Assembly (NCBI RefSeq): GCF_000272045.2
Contig: NZ_AJYZ02000040.1
Span: 41,111-105,110, forward strand
Direction: 5' to 3'
Origin: Vibrio crassostreae 9ZC13
GTDB lineage: Bacteria > Pseudomonadota > Gammaproteobacteria > Enterobacterales > Vibrionaceae
Length of the DNA: 64,000 nt
Positions 11,516 through 20,235 of the stretch are shown one piece after another; position 1 is the stretch's first letter; each line of letters starts with the position of its first letter. The position numbers and the translations under genes were made by a program. Under the pieces are notes generated by a model. That model saw only the letters and a list, made by a program, of their open reading frames with translations. It did no database searches and was not told the DNA's origin.

Positions 11516-12463
11516 TTGAGTCAGTCTTTAAGAATTGTCTTTGCAGGTACTCCGGATTTCGCCGCCCGTCACTTGGCGGCGTTGTTGTCTTCGGAGCATG
11601 AAGTTGTTGCTGTTTACACACAGCCAGATCGCCCAGCAGGCCGCGGTAAAAAACTCACTGCGAGCCCAGTAAAAAACATCGCACTTGAAAACAATATTCC
11701 GGTTTACCAACCAGAAAACTTCAAGTCAGATGAGGCTAAGCAAGAGCTAGCTGAATTGAACGCTGACATCATGGTTGTTGTCGCTTACGGCTTATTGCTT
11801 CCGCAGGTTGTATTAGATACGCCTCGCTTAGGTTGTATCAACGTACATGGCTCTATCCTACCGCGCTGGCGTGGTGCTGCTCCGATTCAACGCTCTATTT
11901 GGGCAGGTGATAAAGAGACAGGCGTGACGATCATGCAGATGGATATCGGCCTAGATACTGGCGACATGCTAAGCATCGCAACGCTGCCTATCGAAGCGAC
12001 AGATACTAGCGCATCAATGTACGAGAAGTTAGCGGGCCTTGGCCCTGACGCGCTTGTTGAATGTCTAGCGGACATCGCTTCTGGCAAAGCAGTTGCAGAA
12101 AAGCAAGACGATGAGCTTGCGAACTACGCGAAGAAGCTAAGCAAAGAAGAAGCGCGTATCAACTGGAGTGATGAAGCTGCGCATATTGAACGCTGCGTTC
12201 GTGCCTTCAACCCATGGCCAATGAGCCACTTTGAAGCTGCTGAGAACAGCATCAAAGTATGGCAAAGCCGTGTGGCAGAGCAAACTTCTGATAAGCCTTC
12301 AGGTACAATTCTGCAAGCGGATAAAACTGGTATCTACGTAGCGACAGGACAAGGCGTACTTGTTCTTGAACAGCTACAAGTTCCAGGTAAGAAAGCCATG
12401 TCAGTTCAGGATATCTTGAACTCACGTGCAAGCTGGTTTGAAGTTGGTACTCAACTTTCTTAA
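11516..12463 (+). CDS. fmt: methionyl-tRNA formyltransferase
   Basis: Fmt formylates initiator Met-tRNA. The 315-residue protein has the N-terminal formyltransferase domain ([11 protein letters not shown] at residues 9-19, the [18 protein letters not shown] segment with the catalytic Asn-His, and the GLDTGDM Asp) and a C-terminal tRNA-binding domain (from about residue 205). The start codon is TTG: E. coli Fmt aligns from this point (MSxSLRIxFAGTPDF) and AGAAGGAAG lies upstream. It is followed 62 bp later by rsmB. Confidence 0.97.
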   Translation: MSQSLRIVFAGTPDFAARHLAALLSSEHEVVAVYTQPDRPAGRGKKLTASPVKNIALENNIPVYQPENFKSDEAKQELAELNADIMVVVAYGLLLPQVVLDTPRLGCINVHGSILPRWRGAAPIQRSIWAGDKETGVTIMQMDIGLDTGDMLSIATLPIEATDTSASMYEKLAGLGPDALVECLADIASGKAVAEKQDDELANYAKKLSKEEARINWSDEAAHIERCVRAFNPWPMSHFEAAENSIKVWQSRVAEQTSDKPSGTILQADKTGIYVATGQGVLVLEQLQVPGKKAMSVQDILNSRASWFEVGTQLS

Positions 12464-12525
12464 TCCGCTTTTAAAGCTGTTAATTACACAGCTTAGAAAA
12501 CCTTTACGAGGGCAGAGATGTCCTC

Positions 12526-13836
12526 ATGTATTCAAATAAATATTCGGTACCCCTCATGAATGTTCGCGCTGCTGCTGCAAATGTCCTATTCCAAGTTGTC
12601 GATAAAGGCCACTCTCTTTCACACGCTCTCCCTGCGGCTCAAAAAACGATCCGTCCGCGAGACCATGCTCTACTGCAAGAGATTTGCTACGGCGCACTTC
12701 GTTATCTGCCTCGTTTAGAGTCAATCGCTAACGAACTGATGGAAAACCCACTTAAAGGTAAAAAGCGTGTATTCCACCACCTAATCTTGGTGGGCATTTA
12801 CCAACTAAGCTTTATGCGTATCCCTTCGCATGCTGCGGTTGCTGAAACGGTTGAGGGTACTAAAACACTGCGTGGTCCAAGCCTGAGTGGTTTGATCAAC
12901 GCTGTACTACGTAGCTACCTACGTGACCAAGAAGAACTAGACGAGAAAGCCGTTAGCCACAATGCAGGCAAATACGGCCACCCAAGCTGGATTCTAAAAA
13001 TGCTTCAAGAGAGCTACCCAGATCAATGGGAGCAACTGGTTGAAGCAAACAACAGCAAGGCACCAATGTGGCTGCGCGTTAACCGCCAACACCACACTCG
13101 TGACGAGTATGTTGAACTGCTTAAAAACGAAAACATTGAATACACATTGCACCCTGAAGCTGCTGATGCCATAAAATTAGCTGCACCTTGTGATGTTACT
13201 TTGCTTCCTGGCTTCGACAGAGGTTGGGTATCAGTGCAAGACGCTGCCGCTCAGCTTTCGGTTGATTACCTAACACCAAAAGATGGTGAGCTGATCCTAG
13301 ATTGCTGTGCTGCGCCAGGTGGTAAAACGGCACACATTCTTGAGCATACCAACGATACTGAAGTGGTTGCGATTGACTGCGACATCAAACGTCTAGACCG
13401 TGTTTACGATAACCTTGAGCGCCTACAACTACGTGCCGACGTAATTTGTGGCGATGCTCGCTACCCTGAAGAGTGGTGGATGGGTGATAAGTTCGACCGT
13501 ATTCTGCTTGATGCACCTTGTTCAGCGACTGGCGTAATTCGCCGTCACCCTGACATCAAGTGGCTACGTCGTGCATCTGACATTGACGCGCTGGCTGAAC
13601 TGCAAAGCGAGATTATGGATGCTATGTGGCGTCAGCTGAAAGAAGGCGGCACCATGGTTTATGCGACATGTTCTATCACGCCGCAAGAAAACGTGCTGCA
13701 AGTGAAAGCATTCCTAGCACGTACAGAGAACGCAACGCTGGTTGGGTCTGATATCGAAAATCCGGGTCGTCAAATACTGCCTGGGGAAGAAGATATGGAT
13801 GGCTTCTACTACGCAGTTCTAGTAAAACAGGCATAA
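12526..13836 (+). CDS. rsmB: 16S rRNA (cytosine(967)-C(5))-methyltransferase RsmB
   Basis: RsmB methylates C967 of 16S rRNA. The 436-residue product has an N-terminal NusB-like RNA-binding domain (about residues 15-145) and a C-terminal Rossmann methyltransferase with the SAM loop [11 protein letters not shown] (about 261-271), DAPCSATG containing the Cys that helps release, and YATCSI containing the catalytic Cys. A downstream ATG at 12556 gives a 426-residue form beginning [13 protein letters not shown], which fits the family start equally well; I keep the longer form because GAGGGCAGAG lies nearer it. A strong terminator follows. Confidence 0.94.
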   Translation: MYSNKYSVPLMNVRAAAANVLFQVVDKGHSLSHALPAAQKTIRPRDHALLQEICYGALRYLPRLESIANELMENPLKGKKRVFHHLILVGIYQLSFMRIPSHAAVAETVEGTKTLRGPSLSGLINAVLRSYLRDQEELDEKAVSHNAGKYGHPSWILKMLQESYPDQWEQLVEANNSKAPMWLRVNRQHHTRDEYVELLKNENIEYTLHPEAADAIKLAAPCDVTLLPGFDRGWVSVQDAAAQLSVDYLTPKDGELILDCCAAPGGKTAHILEHTNDTEVVAIDCDIKRLDRVYDNLERLQLRADVICGDARYPEEWWMGDKFDRILLDAPCSATGVIRRHPDIKWLRRASDIDALAELQSEIMDAMWRQLKEGGTMVYATCSITPQENVLQVKAFLARTENATLVGSDIENPGRQILPGEEDMDGFYYAVLVKQA

Positions 13837-13841
13837 CAACT

Positions 13842-13880
13842 AACAGCGGCTAAGAATTTATTTCTTAGCCGCTGTTTCTT
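13842..13880 (+). terminator. rho-independent terminator after rsmB
   Basis: AACAGCGGCTAAGAA and TTCTTAGCCGCTGTT form a 15-bp stem with a 5-nt loop followed by TCTT. It separates def-fmt-rsmB from trkA. Confidence 0.85.
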
Positions 13881-13945
13881 TCTAGTGCATTATCGAAGCA
13901 AAATGCACGCACTAGAATTACAACGGCAAAAATAAGAGAAAGGCT

Positions 13946-15322
13946 ATGAAGATCATTATCCTAGGTGCTGGACAAGTTGGCGGTACCCTTGCTGAAAACC
14001 TAGTTGGTGAAAACAACGACATCACCATTGTCGACCGTAATGCTGACCGACTTCGTGAACTTCAGGATAAGTACGACCTTAGGGTTGTAAACGGTTATGC
14101 CAGCCACCCAAACACACTACGTGAAGCAGGTGCGCAAGATGCCGACATGTTGGTTGCCGTAACCAATATGGATGAAACCAATATGGCTGCGTGTCAGGTT
14201 GCTTTCTCTCTTTTCAATACGCCAAACCGAATTGCTCGTATTCGTTCTCCTCAATACCTAGAAGAAAAAGAAGCACTATTCAAATCAGGTGCTATCCCAG
14301 TAGACCACCTGATCGCACCCGAAGAGCTAGTGACCAGCTACATCGAACGCCTGATTCAATATCCAGGTGCATTGCAGGTTGTGAGCTTTGCTGAACAGAA
14401 AGTTAGCCTAGTAGCAGTAAAAGCCTACTACGGTGGTCCACTGGTCGGTAACGCCCTATCTGCTTTGCGTGAGCACATGCCGCACATCGATACGCGTGTT
14501 GCGGCTATCTTCCGTCAAGGTCGCCCTATTCGCCCACAAGGCACCACCATCATTGAAGCCGATGATGAAGTGTTCTTTGTGGCGGCAAGTAACCATATCC
14601 GCTCAGTAATGAGTGAACTGCAACGCCTAGAGAAACCGTACCGCCGCATCATGATTGTCGGTGGTGGTAACATTGGTGCAAGCTTGGCTAAACGCCTTGA
14701 ACAGAGCTACAGCATCAAACTTATTGAGCGCAGTTACACTCGTGCCGAGAAGTTGTCTGAAGAATTAGAAAACACCATCGTCTTCTGTGGCGATGCGGCA
14801 GACCAAGAGCTGCTGACCGAAGAGAACATCGATCAAGTGGACGTGTTCATTGCCCTAACCAATGAAGATGAAACCAACATCATGTCAGCCATGCTGGCTA
14901 AGCGAATGGGTGCCAAGAAGGTAATGGTACTGATTCAGCGTGGTGCTTACGTCGACCTTGTTCAGGGTGGTGTGATTGATATTGCTATCTCTCCACAACA
15001 AGCGACCATTTCTGCGCTACTCACTCACGTTCGTCGTGCTGATATTGTAAACGTATCCTCTCTGCGTCGCGGCGCTGCTGAAGCGATCGAAGCGATTGCT
15101 CACGGTGACGAAACCACATCTAAAGTGGTTGGCCGAGCTATTGGCGACATCAAACTACCACCGGGTACCACTATTGGTGCGATTGTTCGCGGAGAAGAGG
15201 TGCTTATCGCGCACGATAGAACCGTTATCGAACAAGATGACCACGTAGTTATGTTCCTAGTGGACAAGAAATACGTACCTGATGTTGAGTCTCTATTCCA
15301 ACCGAGCCCGTTCTTCTTATAG
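13946..15322 (+). CDS. trkA: Trk potassium uptake regulatory subunit TrkA
   Basis: TrkA is the peripheral NAD(H)/ATP-binding gating ring of the Trk K+ uptake system. The 458 residues form two tandem RCK modules, each a Rossmann fold plus TrkA-C domain: the first begins [16 protein letters not shown] (residues 3-18), the second [18 protein letters not shown] (about 235-252). It is cytoplasmic. The gene lies 80 bp upstream of trkH, its channel partner; the gap carries only an inverted repeat. Confidence 0.97.
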   Translation: MKIIILGAGQVGGTLAENLVGENNDITIVDRNADRLRELQDKYDLRVVNGYASHPNTLREAGAQDADMLVAVTNMDETNMAACQVAFSLFNTPNRIARIRSPQYLEEKEALFKSGAIPVDHLIAPEELVTSYIERLIQYPGALQVVSFAEQKVSLVAVKAYYGGPLVGNALSALREHMPHIDTRVAAIFRQGRPIRPQGTTIIEADDEVFFVAASNHIRSVMSELQRLEKPYRRIMIVGGGNIGASLAKRLEQSYSIKLIERSYTRAEKLSEELENTIVFCGDAADQELLTEENIDQVDVFIALTNEDETNIMSAMLAKRMGAKKVMVLIQRGAYVDLVQGGVIDIAISPQQATISALLTHVRRADIVNVSSLRRGAAEAIEAIAHGDETTSKVVGRAIGDIKLPPGTTIGAIVRGEEVLIAHDRTVIEQDDHVVMFLVDKKYVPDVESLFQPSPFFL

Positions 15323-15340
15323 CCTTGTTCTCGTAAGCTT

Positions 15341-15368
15341 GTTCTCACAACCTTCTTCTTGTGAGAAC
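15341..15368. repeat. inverted repeat between trkA and trkH
   Basis: GTTCTCACAA and TTGTGAGAAC are perfect 10-bp arms around an 8-nt loop. No U-tract follows, so it is not a standard terminator; it may stabilise or process the trkA transcript end. Confidence 0.6.
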
Positions 15369-15402
15369 GACGCTTCGGCACAAAGCGATGGTCTATTAAG
15401 CT

Positions 15403-16848
15403 ATGGTCAACTTTCGTCCGATATTATTAGTGATAGGGTTAGTGTTATCAAAACTCGCCCTTTTCATGTACATCCCTACATTGGTTGCCTTTTTTACAGG
15501 CACCGGTGGCTTCCTCGAGTTTGGTCAGTCGGTAGTGATCACGCACATAGTGGCGTTCATCTGCTTGAGTTTAGGCCGTTCAGCTAAGTTCCGACTTGGG
15601 GTACGAGACATGTTCCTGATCACCTCTCTGGTATGGACGATTGCCAGTGCCTTTGCTGCACTGCCGTTTGTCTTCATCAACCACATCAGCTTCACTGACG
15701 CCTATTTTGAAACCATGTCTGGTATCACCACAACAGGCTCAACCGTATTAAGCGGCTTAGACAGCATGGCACCAAGCATTCTGTTGTGGCGTTCTATATT
15801 GCAATGGTTAGGTGGCATCGGCTTCATCGTTATGGCGGTAGCGGTTCTGCCAATGCTCAACGTCGGTGGTATGCGCCTGTTCCAAACCGAATCATCCGAC
15901 TGGTCAGATAAAAGCAGCCCACGAGCAAAAACGGTCGCGAAGAACATCGTGGCGGTCTATTTGGTATTAACAGGCCTATGCTTGGTGAGCTACCTATTTG
16001 CGGGCATGAGTGTGTTTGATGCCATCAACCACTCATTCACCACGCTATCTACAGGCGGTTACTCAACCTCAGACGGTTCTATGAACCACTTCTCGAACAG
16101 CGCTCACTGGGTGGGTACTGTATTCATGTTCTTAGGTGGCTTGCCGTTTTTACTCTTTGTCAGTGCGCTGCGCGGTAGAAAGCTCTCTATCCTCTACAAA
16201 GATGCCCAAGTGAGAGGCTTCGCTTACCTATTCTTAGTCACCAGTGCTGTGATATCCACATGGCTGGTGGTCAGAGATGGCTACACGGTATTGGATGCGA
16301 TGCGTGTTTCGATGTTTAACATTGTGTCAGTCGTCACCACAACCGGTTTTGGCTTAGAAGACTTCACCGCGTGGGGCGCTTTGCCTACCACGCTGTTTGC
16401 CTTTTTAATGATGGCGGGCGCGTGCTCAGGTTCAACCTCTGGCGGTATCAAAATCTTCCGCTTCCAGATCGCGATGACCATGCTTCACAAACAGATGATG
16501 AAGTTGATCCACCCATCAGGTGTCTTTGTTCAACGCTATAACCAACGCCCCGTTAATGACGACATTGTGCGTTCACTGGTCGCATTTGGTTTGATGTTCT
16601 TTATTACGATTATCTTAATTGCAGGTGGCTTGAGCGCGATGGGGCTTGATCCTGTAACCAGTATATCCGGTGCTATCACAGCCGTTGCCAATGTTGGTCC
16701 AGGAATGGGCAGCGTGATAGGTCCAACCGGAAACTTTGCTCCACTGCCTGACGCCGCAAAATGGCTATTAAGTTTAGGAATGCTGATGGGGCGACTCGAG
16801 ATACTGACGCTCATCGTTCTATTTTTCCCAGCCTTTTGGCGACGCTAA
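15403..16848 (+). CDS. trkH: Trk potassium uptake transmembrane channel subunit TrkH
   Basis: TrkH is the ion-conducting integral membrane subunit of the Trk K+ system. The 481-residue product has about 12 hydrophobic segments arranged as four membrane-P loop-membrane repeats. Filter-type sequences are visible: MSGITTTGSTV near residue 105, TLSTGGYST near 220, and two later repeats with TTTGFG and VANVGPGMG. It forms the complex with TrkA encoded just upstream. Its C-terminus ends FFPAFWRR, 26 bp before the next gene. Confidence 0.95.
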   Translation: MVNFRPILLVIGLVLSKLALFMYIPTLVAFFTGTGGFLEFGQSVVITHIVAFICLSLGRSAKFRLGVRDMFLITSLVWTIASAFAALPFVFINHISFTDAYFETMSGITTTGSTVLSGLDSMAPSILLWRSILQWLGGIGFIVMAVAVLPMLNVGGMRLFQTESSDWSDKSSPRAKTVAKNIVAVYLVLTGLCLVSYLFAGMSVFDAINHSFTTLSTGGYSTSDGSMNHFSNSAHWVGTVFMFLGGLPFLLFVSALRGRKLSILYKDAQVRGFAYLFLVTSAVISTWLVVRDGYTVLDAMRVSMFNIVSVVTTTGFGLEDFTAWGALPTTLFAFLMMAGACSGSTSGGIKIFRFQIAMTMLHKQMMKLIHPSGVFVQRYNQRPVNDDIVRSLVAFGLMFFITIILIAGGLSAMGLDPVTSISGAITAVANVGPGMGSVIGPTGNFAPLPDAAKWLLSLGMLMGRLEILTLIVLFFPAFWRR

Positions 16849-16874
16849 CCAAGCACAAAATCAAGGAAATACAG

Positions 16875-17465
16875 ATGAAATCATACGTACTTCTCGCTGG
16901 CGCATTGCTCGCAAATTCAGTATTCGTAAGTGCTGCCTTGGCGGATCAAATGGTCACACTACCTGATGGCAAACAAGTGTTACTCAAAGATGATTATACT
17001 TGGCAATATGTGGCACCGAAGCAAACGGAAGCAGCAGCGACAACATCAGAGATCGCCGTGCCCGTTGCAACAGCACCTGTCGTAGCCGTCCCGGTAGCGA
17101 CGAATACTCGTGGCACAACGGTTGTGGTTAATAGTAAAAAACCAAGCTTACAGCTGTCTCAGTCAGGAGTGGATGTTGTACTGGGTGCAAGTCGCTATCA
17201 AGATGGTGAGCTTATCATTCCGACAGCCATCACTAACCAAGGCACTCAAGCGGTCATTTTGGTATCACTTAACATCAGCGTATTTACTGCAGAAGGTGAG
17301 TTGTTGGCAGAAGAAGAAGTTGCTGTGTGGAAATCAATCAAACGAATGGCCGACACATACCTACGACCAAAGACGGGTGAAGAAGGCAAGCTCATCAAGC
17401 TCGACCTAGAACAACACCCTGAATATCAGATTAAAGCTGAGATTACTGAGGTGCTGACTCGTTAA
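16875..17465 (+). CDS. DUF3157-like secreted protein
   Basis: The 196-residue product has a clear signal peptide ([20 protein letters not shown], cleavage near LA-DQ at residues 22-25). Mature residues 25-45 read as a short beta unit ([19 protein letters not shown]), then a low-complexity Ala/Val/Thr linker (about 50-78), then a beta-rich C-terminal domain. I assign it to DUF3157 from the TLPDGKQ...DDYTW pattern; function unknown, expected in the periplasm. The ATG at 16875 follows CAAGGAAA. It sits 26 bp after trkH, perhaps on the same transcript; the stop overlaps the convergent trhA stop by 4 bp. Confidence 0.75.
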   Translation: MKSYVLLAGALLANSVFVSAALADQMVTLPDGKQVLLKDDYTWQYVAPKQTEAAATTSEIAVPVATAPVVAVPVATNTRGTTVVVNSKKPSLQLSQSGVDVVLGASRYQDGELIIPTAITNQGTQAVILVSLNISVFTAEGELLAEEEVAVWKSIKRMADTYLRPKTGEEGKLIKLDLEQHPEYQIKAEITEVLTR

Positions 17466-18115
17466 ACCGGAGTCACGTACAGATAGATAGCGAAGAAATG
17501 GCAAGCGCAGCCCGCCAACACAAACAAATGCCAGATAGCATGATTGTAAGGGATGCGTTTTGCCACATAGAAAATCACACCCAACGAGTAAATCACGCCA
17601 CCGAGTGCTAGTAGCACCAAACCACCCATCTCGATATTCATCGCCAGTTGATAAACCACAATCAGCGATAACCAACCCATCGCCAAGTAAGTCACCAATG
17701 ACAAACGCTTAAATCGGTAGACGAAGGCAATCTTCATAATGATTCCGACTAGCGCGATACCCCAAATCACTGCCATCAAACCCATCGCCAATGGTGTTCT
17801 TAAACTCACCAATAAAAATGGCGTGTAACTGCCCGCGATCAATAAGTAGATCGCACAGTGATCGAGAGTTTTCAGTAATCGCTTGGTCTTTTCTGTGGTG
17901 ATCGAGTGATAAAGCGTGGAAGCGAGAAAGAGTAGGATAATACTGCTGCCATATACCGCCATACTCGCAATAGTCAGTATGTCGGCTTGATGGTCAAACG
18001 CACGAATCAGCAGCAGGATTAAACCAACCACGCCAAGCACAACACCCAAGCCATGGGTTATCGCATTGGCGCGTTCTTCGATGTCACTGTATTCGCTCGC
18101 CGATGATGCAGACAT
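17462..18115 (-). CDS. trhA: PAQR-family membrane homeostasis protein (hemolysin III-like)
   Basis: The 217-residue inner-membrane protein has seven hydrophobic segments and the conserved HlyIII residues: NAITHG (near residue 20), [23 protein letters not shown], and a C-terminal [17 protein letters not shown] where His residues form the metal site. Bacterial members are linked to membrane energetics and fluidity; the old hemolysin name is not good evidence of a toxin. A perfect palindrome (18161-18184) overlaps its predicted promoter. The stop overlaps the upstream convergent gene by 4 bp. Confidence 0.92.
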   Translation of the reverse strand: MSASSASEYSDIEERANAITHGLGVVLGVVGLILLLIRAFDHQADILTIASMAVYGSSIILLFLASTLYHSITTEKTKRLLKTLDHCAIYLLIAGSYTPFLLVSLRTPLAMGLMAVIWGIALVGIIMKIAFVYRFKRLSLVTYLAMGWLSLIVVYQLAMNIEMGGLVLLALGGVIYSLGVIFYVAKRIPYNHAIWHLFVLAGCACHFFAIYLYVTPV

Positions 18116-18144
18116 GATTATCCTACTAGAGTAAATGTTCGATT

Positions 18145-18178
18145 TGCCTAGTATTGCACATTAAGCTTACACGTGTAA
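18145..18178 (-). promoter_or_regulatory. predicted trhA promoter
   Basis: On the minus strand -35 TTACAC (complement 18173-18178), 17 bp and -10 AATACT (extended by TGC) lie about 35 bp upstream of the trhA ATG. The -35 hexamer is inside the 24-bp palindrome. Confidence 0.5.
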
Positions 18179-18184
18179 GCTTAA
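18161..18184. promoter_or_regulatory. perfect 24-bp palindrome, candidate operator for trhA
   Basis: TTAAGCTTACACGTGTAAGC followed by TTAA is identical to its reverse complement over 24 bp. It overlaps the predicted trhA -35 element, as expected of a repressor-binding site, with the TTACACGTGTAA core resembling TetR-type operators. The cognate regulator is unknown and no regulator gene is adjacent. Confidence 0.6.
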
Positions 18185-18271
18185 ATTTTTATGACATCTT
18201 TTATGACATTAATAACGCCTAAACGGTGTGATGAAGCTAAGGTCTCTAAAGCTACAGAACCAAAGAGCTAA

Positions 18272-19063
18272 CTAAGATGCGTTGTCTAGATACTCAAGTA
18301 CCATCTTGCCCGCATCTTGTGGTGACGTATCCAATGGCACACTCAATTGACGCTGCAGTTGGCCAATGCCTAACAAGCTCGCCAACATGCCTTTTGCACC
18401 ATCGCGATTACGGTCTATCTCAAACCACAACTTAAGCTCGGTTTCATCACGATGAGCAACCACTTCCAGTTCACGCCAGCGGCCATGATATGGACCAGTG
18501 GTAGGGACAAACTCAAACTCTTGAACAAATGGCAGTTCAAAGCCCTCTACTGCTTCGCACTCAACTTGGCGAATGCGTAAACCTTGAGCTTCTAGTTCAT
18601 TAAAAATACCATCAAGAAGTGCATCTGGGCGAACCGTTAAAATATCCTTATCCGATGGATCAATCGCCATCGCAATATCGAGCCCGGTTTCTAGCCACAC
18701 CTTTGAATCACCAATCGTGACAGGTGTGTTCAGCGGGACATCAAACTCACATTCAAAATCACGGGTTTCACCCGGCTGAATAACAAAGGCATACGGCAGG
18801 CTCCATTTGGCCAACGAGTATGTCTGGTGCATTCGACGTATTTGACCGCCCTCTTGCCTTTGCGAATTCATAGTAATTTCTTTGACGTAACGACAGCACA
18901 AGTTGAGATCGATATTGTCGATCTCTTGTGGCTGAGCGCCACCATAGACATGCACAATAATGCTCGCCTTCTTGCCTGGATAAAGCACTTCCTGTTGCAA
19001 TACAGAATCCACCTTGGCAGATCCAATTCCAAAACTTGCTAACGTTTTCTTTAAGAACGACAT
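18272..19063 (-). CDS. Spo0M-like (sporulation-control) arrestin-fold protein
   Basis: The 263-residue cytosolic protein belongs to the SpoOM family, named from Bacillus but widespread in non-sporulating Gammaproteobacteria. It begins MSFLKKTLASFGIGSAKVDS, followed by two beta-sandwich halves of the arrestin type (about residues 15-135 and 140-250). The ATG at 19063 is chosen because AGGAGGT stands 4 bp upstream; the frame also offers a GTG at 19069. No catalytic motif is seen and the role in Vibrio is unknown. It appears to be monocistronic. Confidence 0.9.
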   Translation of the reverse strand: MSFLKKTLASFGIGSAKVDSVLQQEVLYPGKKASIIVHVYGGAQPQEIDNIDLNLCCRYVKEITMNSQRQEGGQIRRMHQTYSLAKWSLPYAFVIQPGETRDFECEFDVPLNTPVTIGDSKVWLETGLDIAMAIDPSDKDILTVRPDALLDGIFNELEAQGLRIRQVECEAVEGFELPFVQEFEFVPTTGPYHGRWRELEVVAHRDETELKLWFEIDRNRDGAKGMLASLLGIGQLQRQLSVPLDTSPQDAGKMVLEYLDNAS

Positions 19064-19153
19064 ATGCACCTCCTTTAAAGCATCATCTTAAGCCTGAAAG
19101 AGGTTCAAACTCAAATATACTGCTCACACTATTTTAGCTCTAATATCGTCTAT

Positions 19154-19220
19154 TTATCACTCAGGCGTCGATCGATAACTTAGATAGTGATAATCTAAGC
19201 CTTGATATGCATGCATATCA
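19154..19220. repeat. cluster of three inverted repeats before the small-ORF locus
   Basis: Three perfect dyads overlap or adjoin: TTATCACT/AGTGATAA (19154-19161 and 19186-19193), CTTAGAT/ATCTAAG (19179-19185 and 19193-19199) and an 18-bp perfect palindrome TGATATGCATGCATATCA (19203-19220). The last spans the first possible ATG of the small-ORF locus. Such packing suggests an operator or a structured leader, but no regulator is identified. Confidence 0.55.
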
Positions 19221-19338
19221 TTATCCTGATTTATTCTTCGGATTGGCGAAAGCCAGACGAGTGACGCTTCAAGCAATTGAGGTGGAGCTCATGGTAAATC
19301 AGGCCATTAGATTGGCAATGGATATGCCTGACCGTTAG
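19207..19338 (+). CDS. hypothetical short ORF A (43 residues)
   Basis: An open frame of 43 codons starts at ATG 19207 and reads as amphipathic sequence (YPDLFFGLAKARRVTLQAIE...). No family is recognised. The first ATG lacks a ribosome-binding site; an internal ATG at 19291 has GAGGTGGAG upstream and would give a 15-residue peptide ending MPDR, which could act as a leader for ORF B. ORF B begins 8 bp after this stop. Coding status is unproven. Confidence 0.35.
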   Translation: MHAYHYPDLFFGLAKARRVTLQAIEVELMVNQAIRLAMDMPDR

Positions 19339-19346
19339 GTAAATTA

Positions 19347-19514
19347 ATGCGCCCAACAGCTGTCAGGTTCTCGCACACCAACCGTAGTGCGATGCGTCGT
19401 CGTAGTGGCTTTGTTGCTGCTCCAACGGCTAAGAAATTGGCTCCTACAATAACTCTAGTTGAGAAGACTGCTTTATTAGCACCGACTACAACGAAAGTGA
19501 TTAAAGCCGCTTAA
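19347..19514 (+). CDS. hypothetical small basic protein (55 residues)
   Basis: A 55-codon frame from ATG 19347 encodes a strongly basic, Arg/Lys-, Ala- and Thr-rich peptide (NRSAMRRRSGF near residues 12-22, then VAAPTAKKLAP, and a C-terminal KVIKAA). There is no signal peptide or membrane segment. TTAGGT precedes the ATG, and a canonical terminator follows the stop at once, which favours a real transcription unit. I recognise no family. Basic small proteins of this kind often bind nucleic acid or ribosomes, but that is only inference. Confidence 0.5.
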   Translation: MRPTAVRFSHTNRSAMRRRSGFVAAPTAKKLAPTITLVEKTALLAPTTTKVIKAA

Positions 19515-19515
19515 C

Positions 19516-19544
19516 AAAAAGCGCAGTTTTTACTGCGCTTTTTT
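19516..19544 (+). terminator. rho-independent terminator after the small-ORF locus
   Basis: AAAAAGCGCAGT and ACTGCGCTTTTTT form a 12-bp stem with a 4-nt loop and a U-tract. It begins 2 bp after the ORF B stop. Confidence 0.88.
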
Positions 19545-19645
19545 CTTGCCCGCTCCCATCTTGAAATGTGTTTACACATTGGTATTCCCTACCCGATTTG
19601 ATACCTTAGCCACAAATCATTATAAAATTTGTGGAGAAATAAAGT

Positions 19646-19909
19646 ATGAAGTGTCACCGCATTGAAGAACTGCTTGAACTGATGGAGCCTGAGTGGCAGA
19701 AAGATCAAGAGCTTAACCTATTAGAGTTCATCATTAAGCTATCAAAAGAAGCGGGCTACCAAGGCAAGCTTGAAGAACTGACTGACGATGTTCTTATCTA
19801 TCACCTAAAAATGCGCAACAGCGAAAAAGATGAGATGATCCCGGGCCTGAAAAAAGACCAAGAAGATGATTTCAAAACCGCAATTCTAAAAGCACGTGGC
19901 CTTCTTTAG
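19646..19909 (+). CDS. yihD: YihD family protein (DUF1040)
   Basis: The 87-residue soluble protein matches E. coli YihD in its main blocks, as recalled: MKCxR at the start, [15 protein letters not shown] in the middle and [21 protein letters not shown] at the end. It is acidic and helical, with no known biochemical function. E. coli has yihD-srkA-dsbA; here ccoG is inserted between yihD and srkA. A strong terminator follows at 19961. Confidence 0.95.
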   Translation: MKCHRIEELLELMEPEWQKDQELNLLEFIIKLSKEAGYQGKLEELTDDVLIYHLKMRNSEKDEMIPGLKKDQEDDFKTAILKARGLL

Positions 19910-19960
19910 TCGCCCGTTAGTTTAGAGCTCAATTGCCGTATAGATAAAACACTCAATTTT

Positions 19961-19988
19961 AAAAAGCGACCACCAGGTCGCTTTTTTG
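19961..19988 (+). terminator. rho-independent terminator after yihD
   Basis: AAAAAGCGACC and GGTCGCTTTTTT make an 11-bp stem with a short loop and U-tract. The rest of the 326-bp gap between yihD and ccoG holds the candidate ccoG promoter region and a small GCCCG/CGGGC hairpin just upstream of ccoG, and no gene. Confidence 0.9.
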
Positions 19989-20040
19989 TTTCTGTTCGCT
20001 ATTTTTTCGTCACAACTGTTATGACTTTTGTTGTTAAAGG

Positions 20041-20082
20041 TTGATAGCGTTAAAGAAATGAGAACAAGATTGTCGTTATAAT
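20041..20082 (+). promoter_or_regulatory. candidate FNR-type site and promoter of ccoG
   Basis: TTGATAGCGTTAAA (20041-20054) matches 8 of 10 defined positions of the FNR consensus TTGAT-N4-ATCAA. A consensus -10 TATAAT lies at 20077-20082 with no good -35. If transcription starts near 20089, the site is centred at -41.5, the class II activator position. CcoG homologues are commonly under FNR/ANR control, so this is plausible but unproven. Confidence 0.42.
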
Positions 20083-20235
20083 CGCCATCCATAAGAATCT
20101 TCTAAAATAATAAGAGTGAGTGCGATAACAACAAATGCACCAAGCTCAATTTCAACAGGTTCTCTAAACCATACTTTCAAGTAATGTCGTCATGCCCGAC
20201 TTAACCGGGCAAACAAGCCACAAAAAGGATAGTCC

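Noticed and set aside
17462..18115. Naming the PAQR gene a hemolysin virulence factor
   Set aside because: Hemolysin III is a legacy name; the protein is an inner-membrane homeostasis-type protein.
18168..18177. ACACGTGT core of the trhA palindrome considered as a parS site
   Set aside because: The flanks match the parS half-site at only 5 of 8 positions; a repressor operator is more likely.
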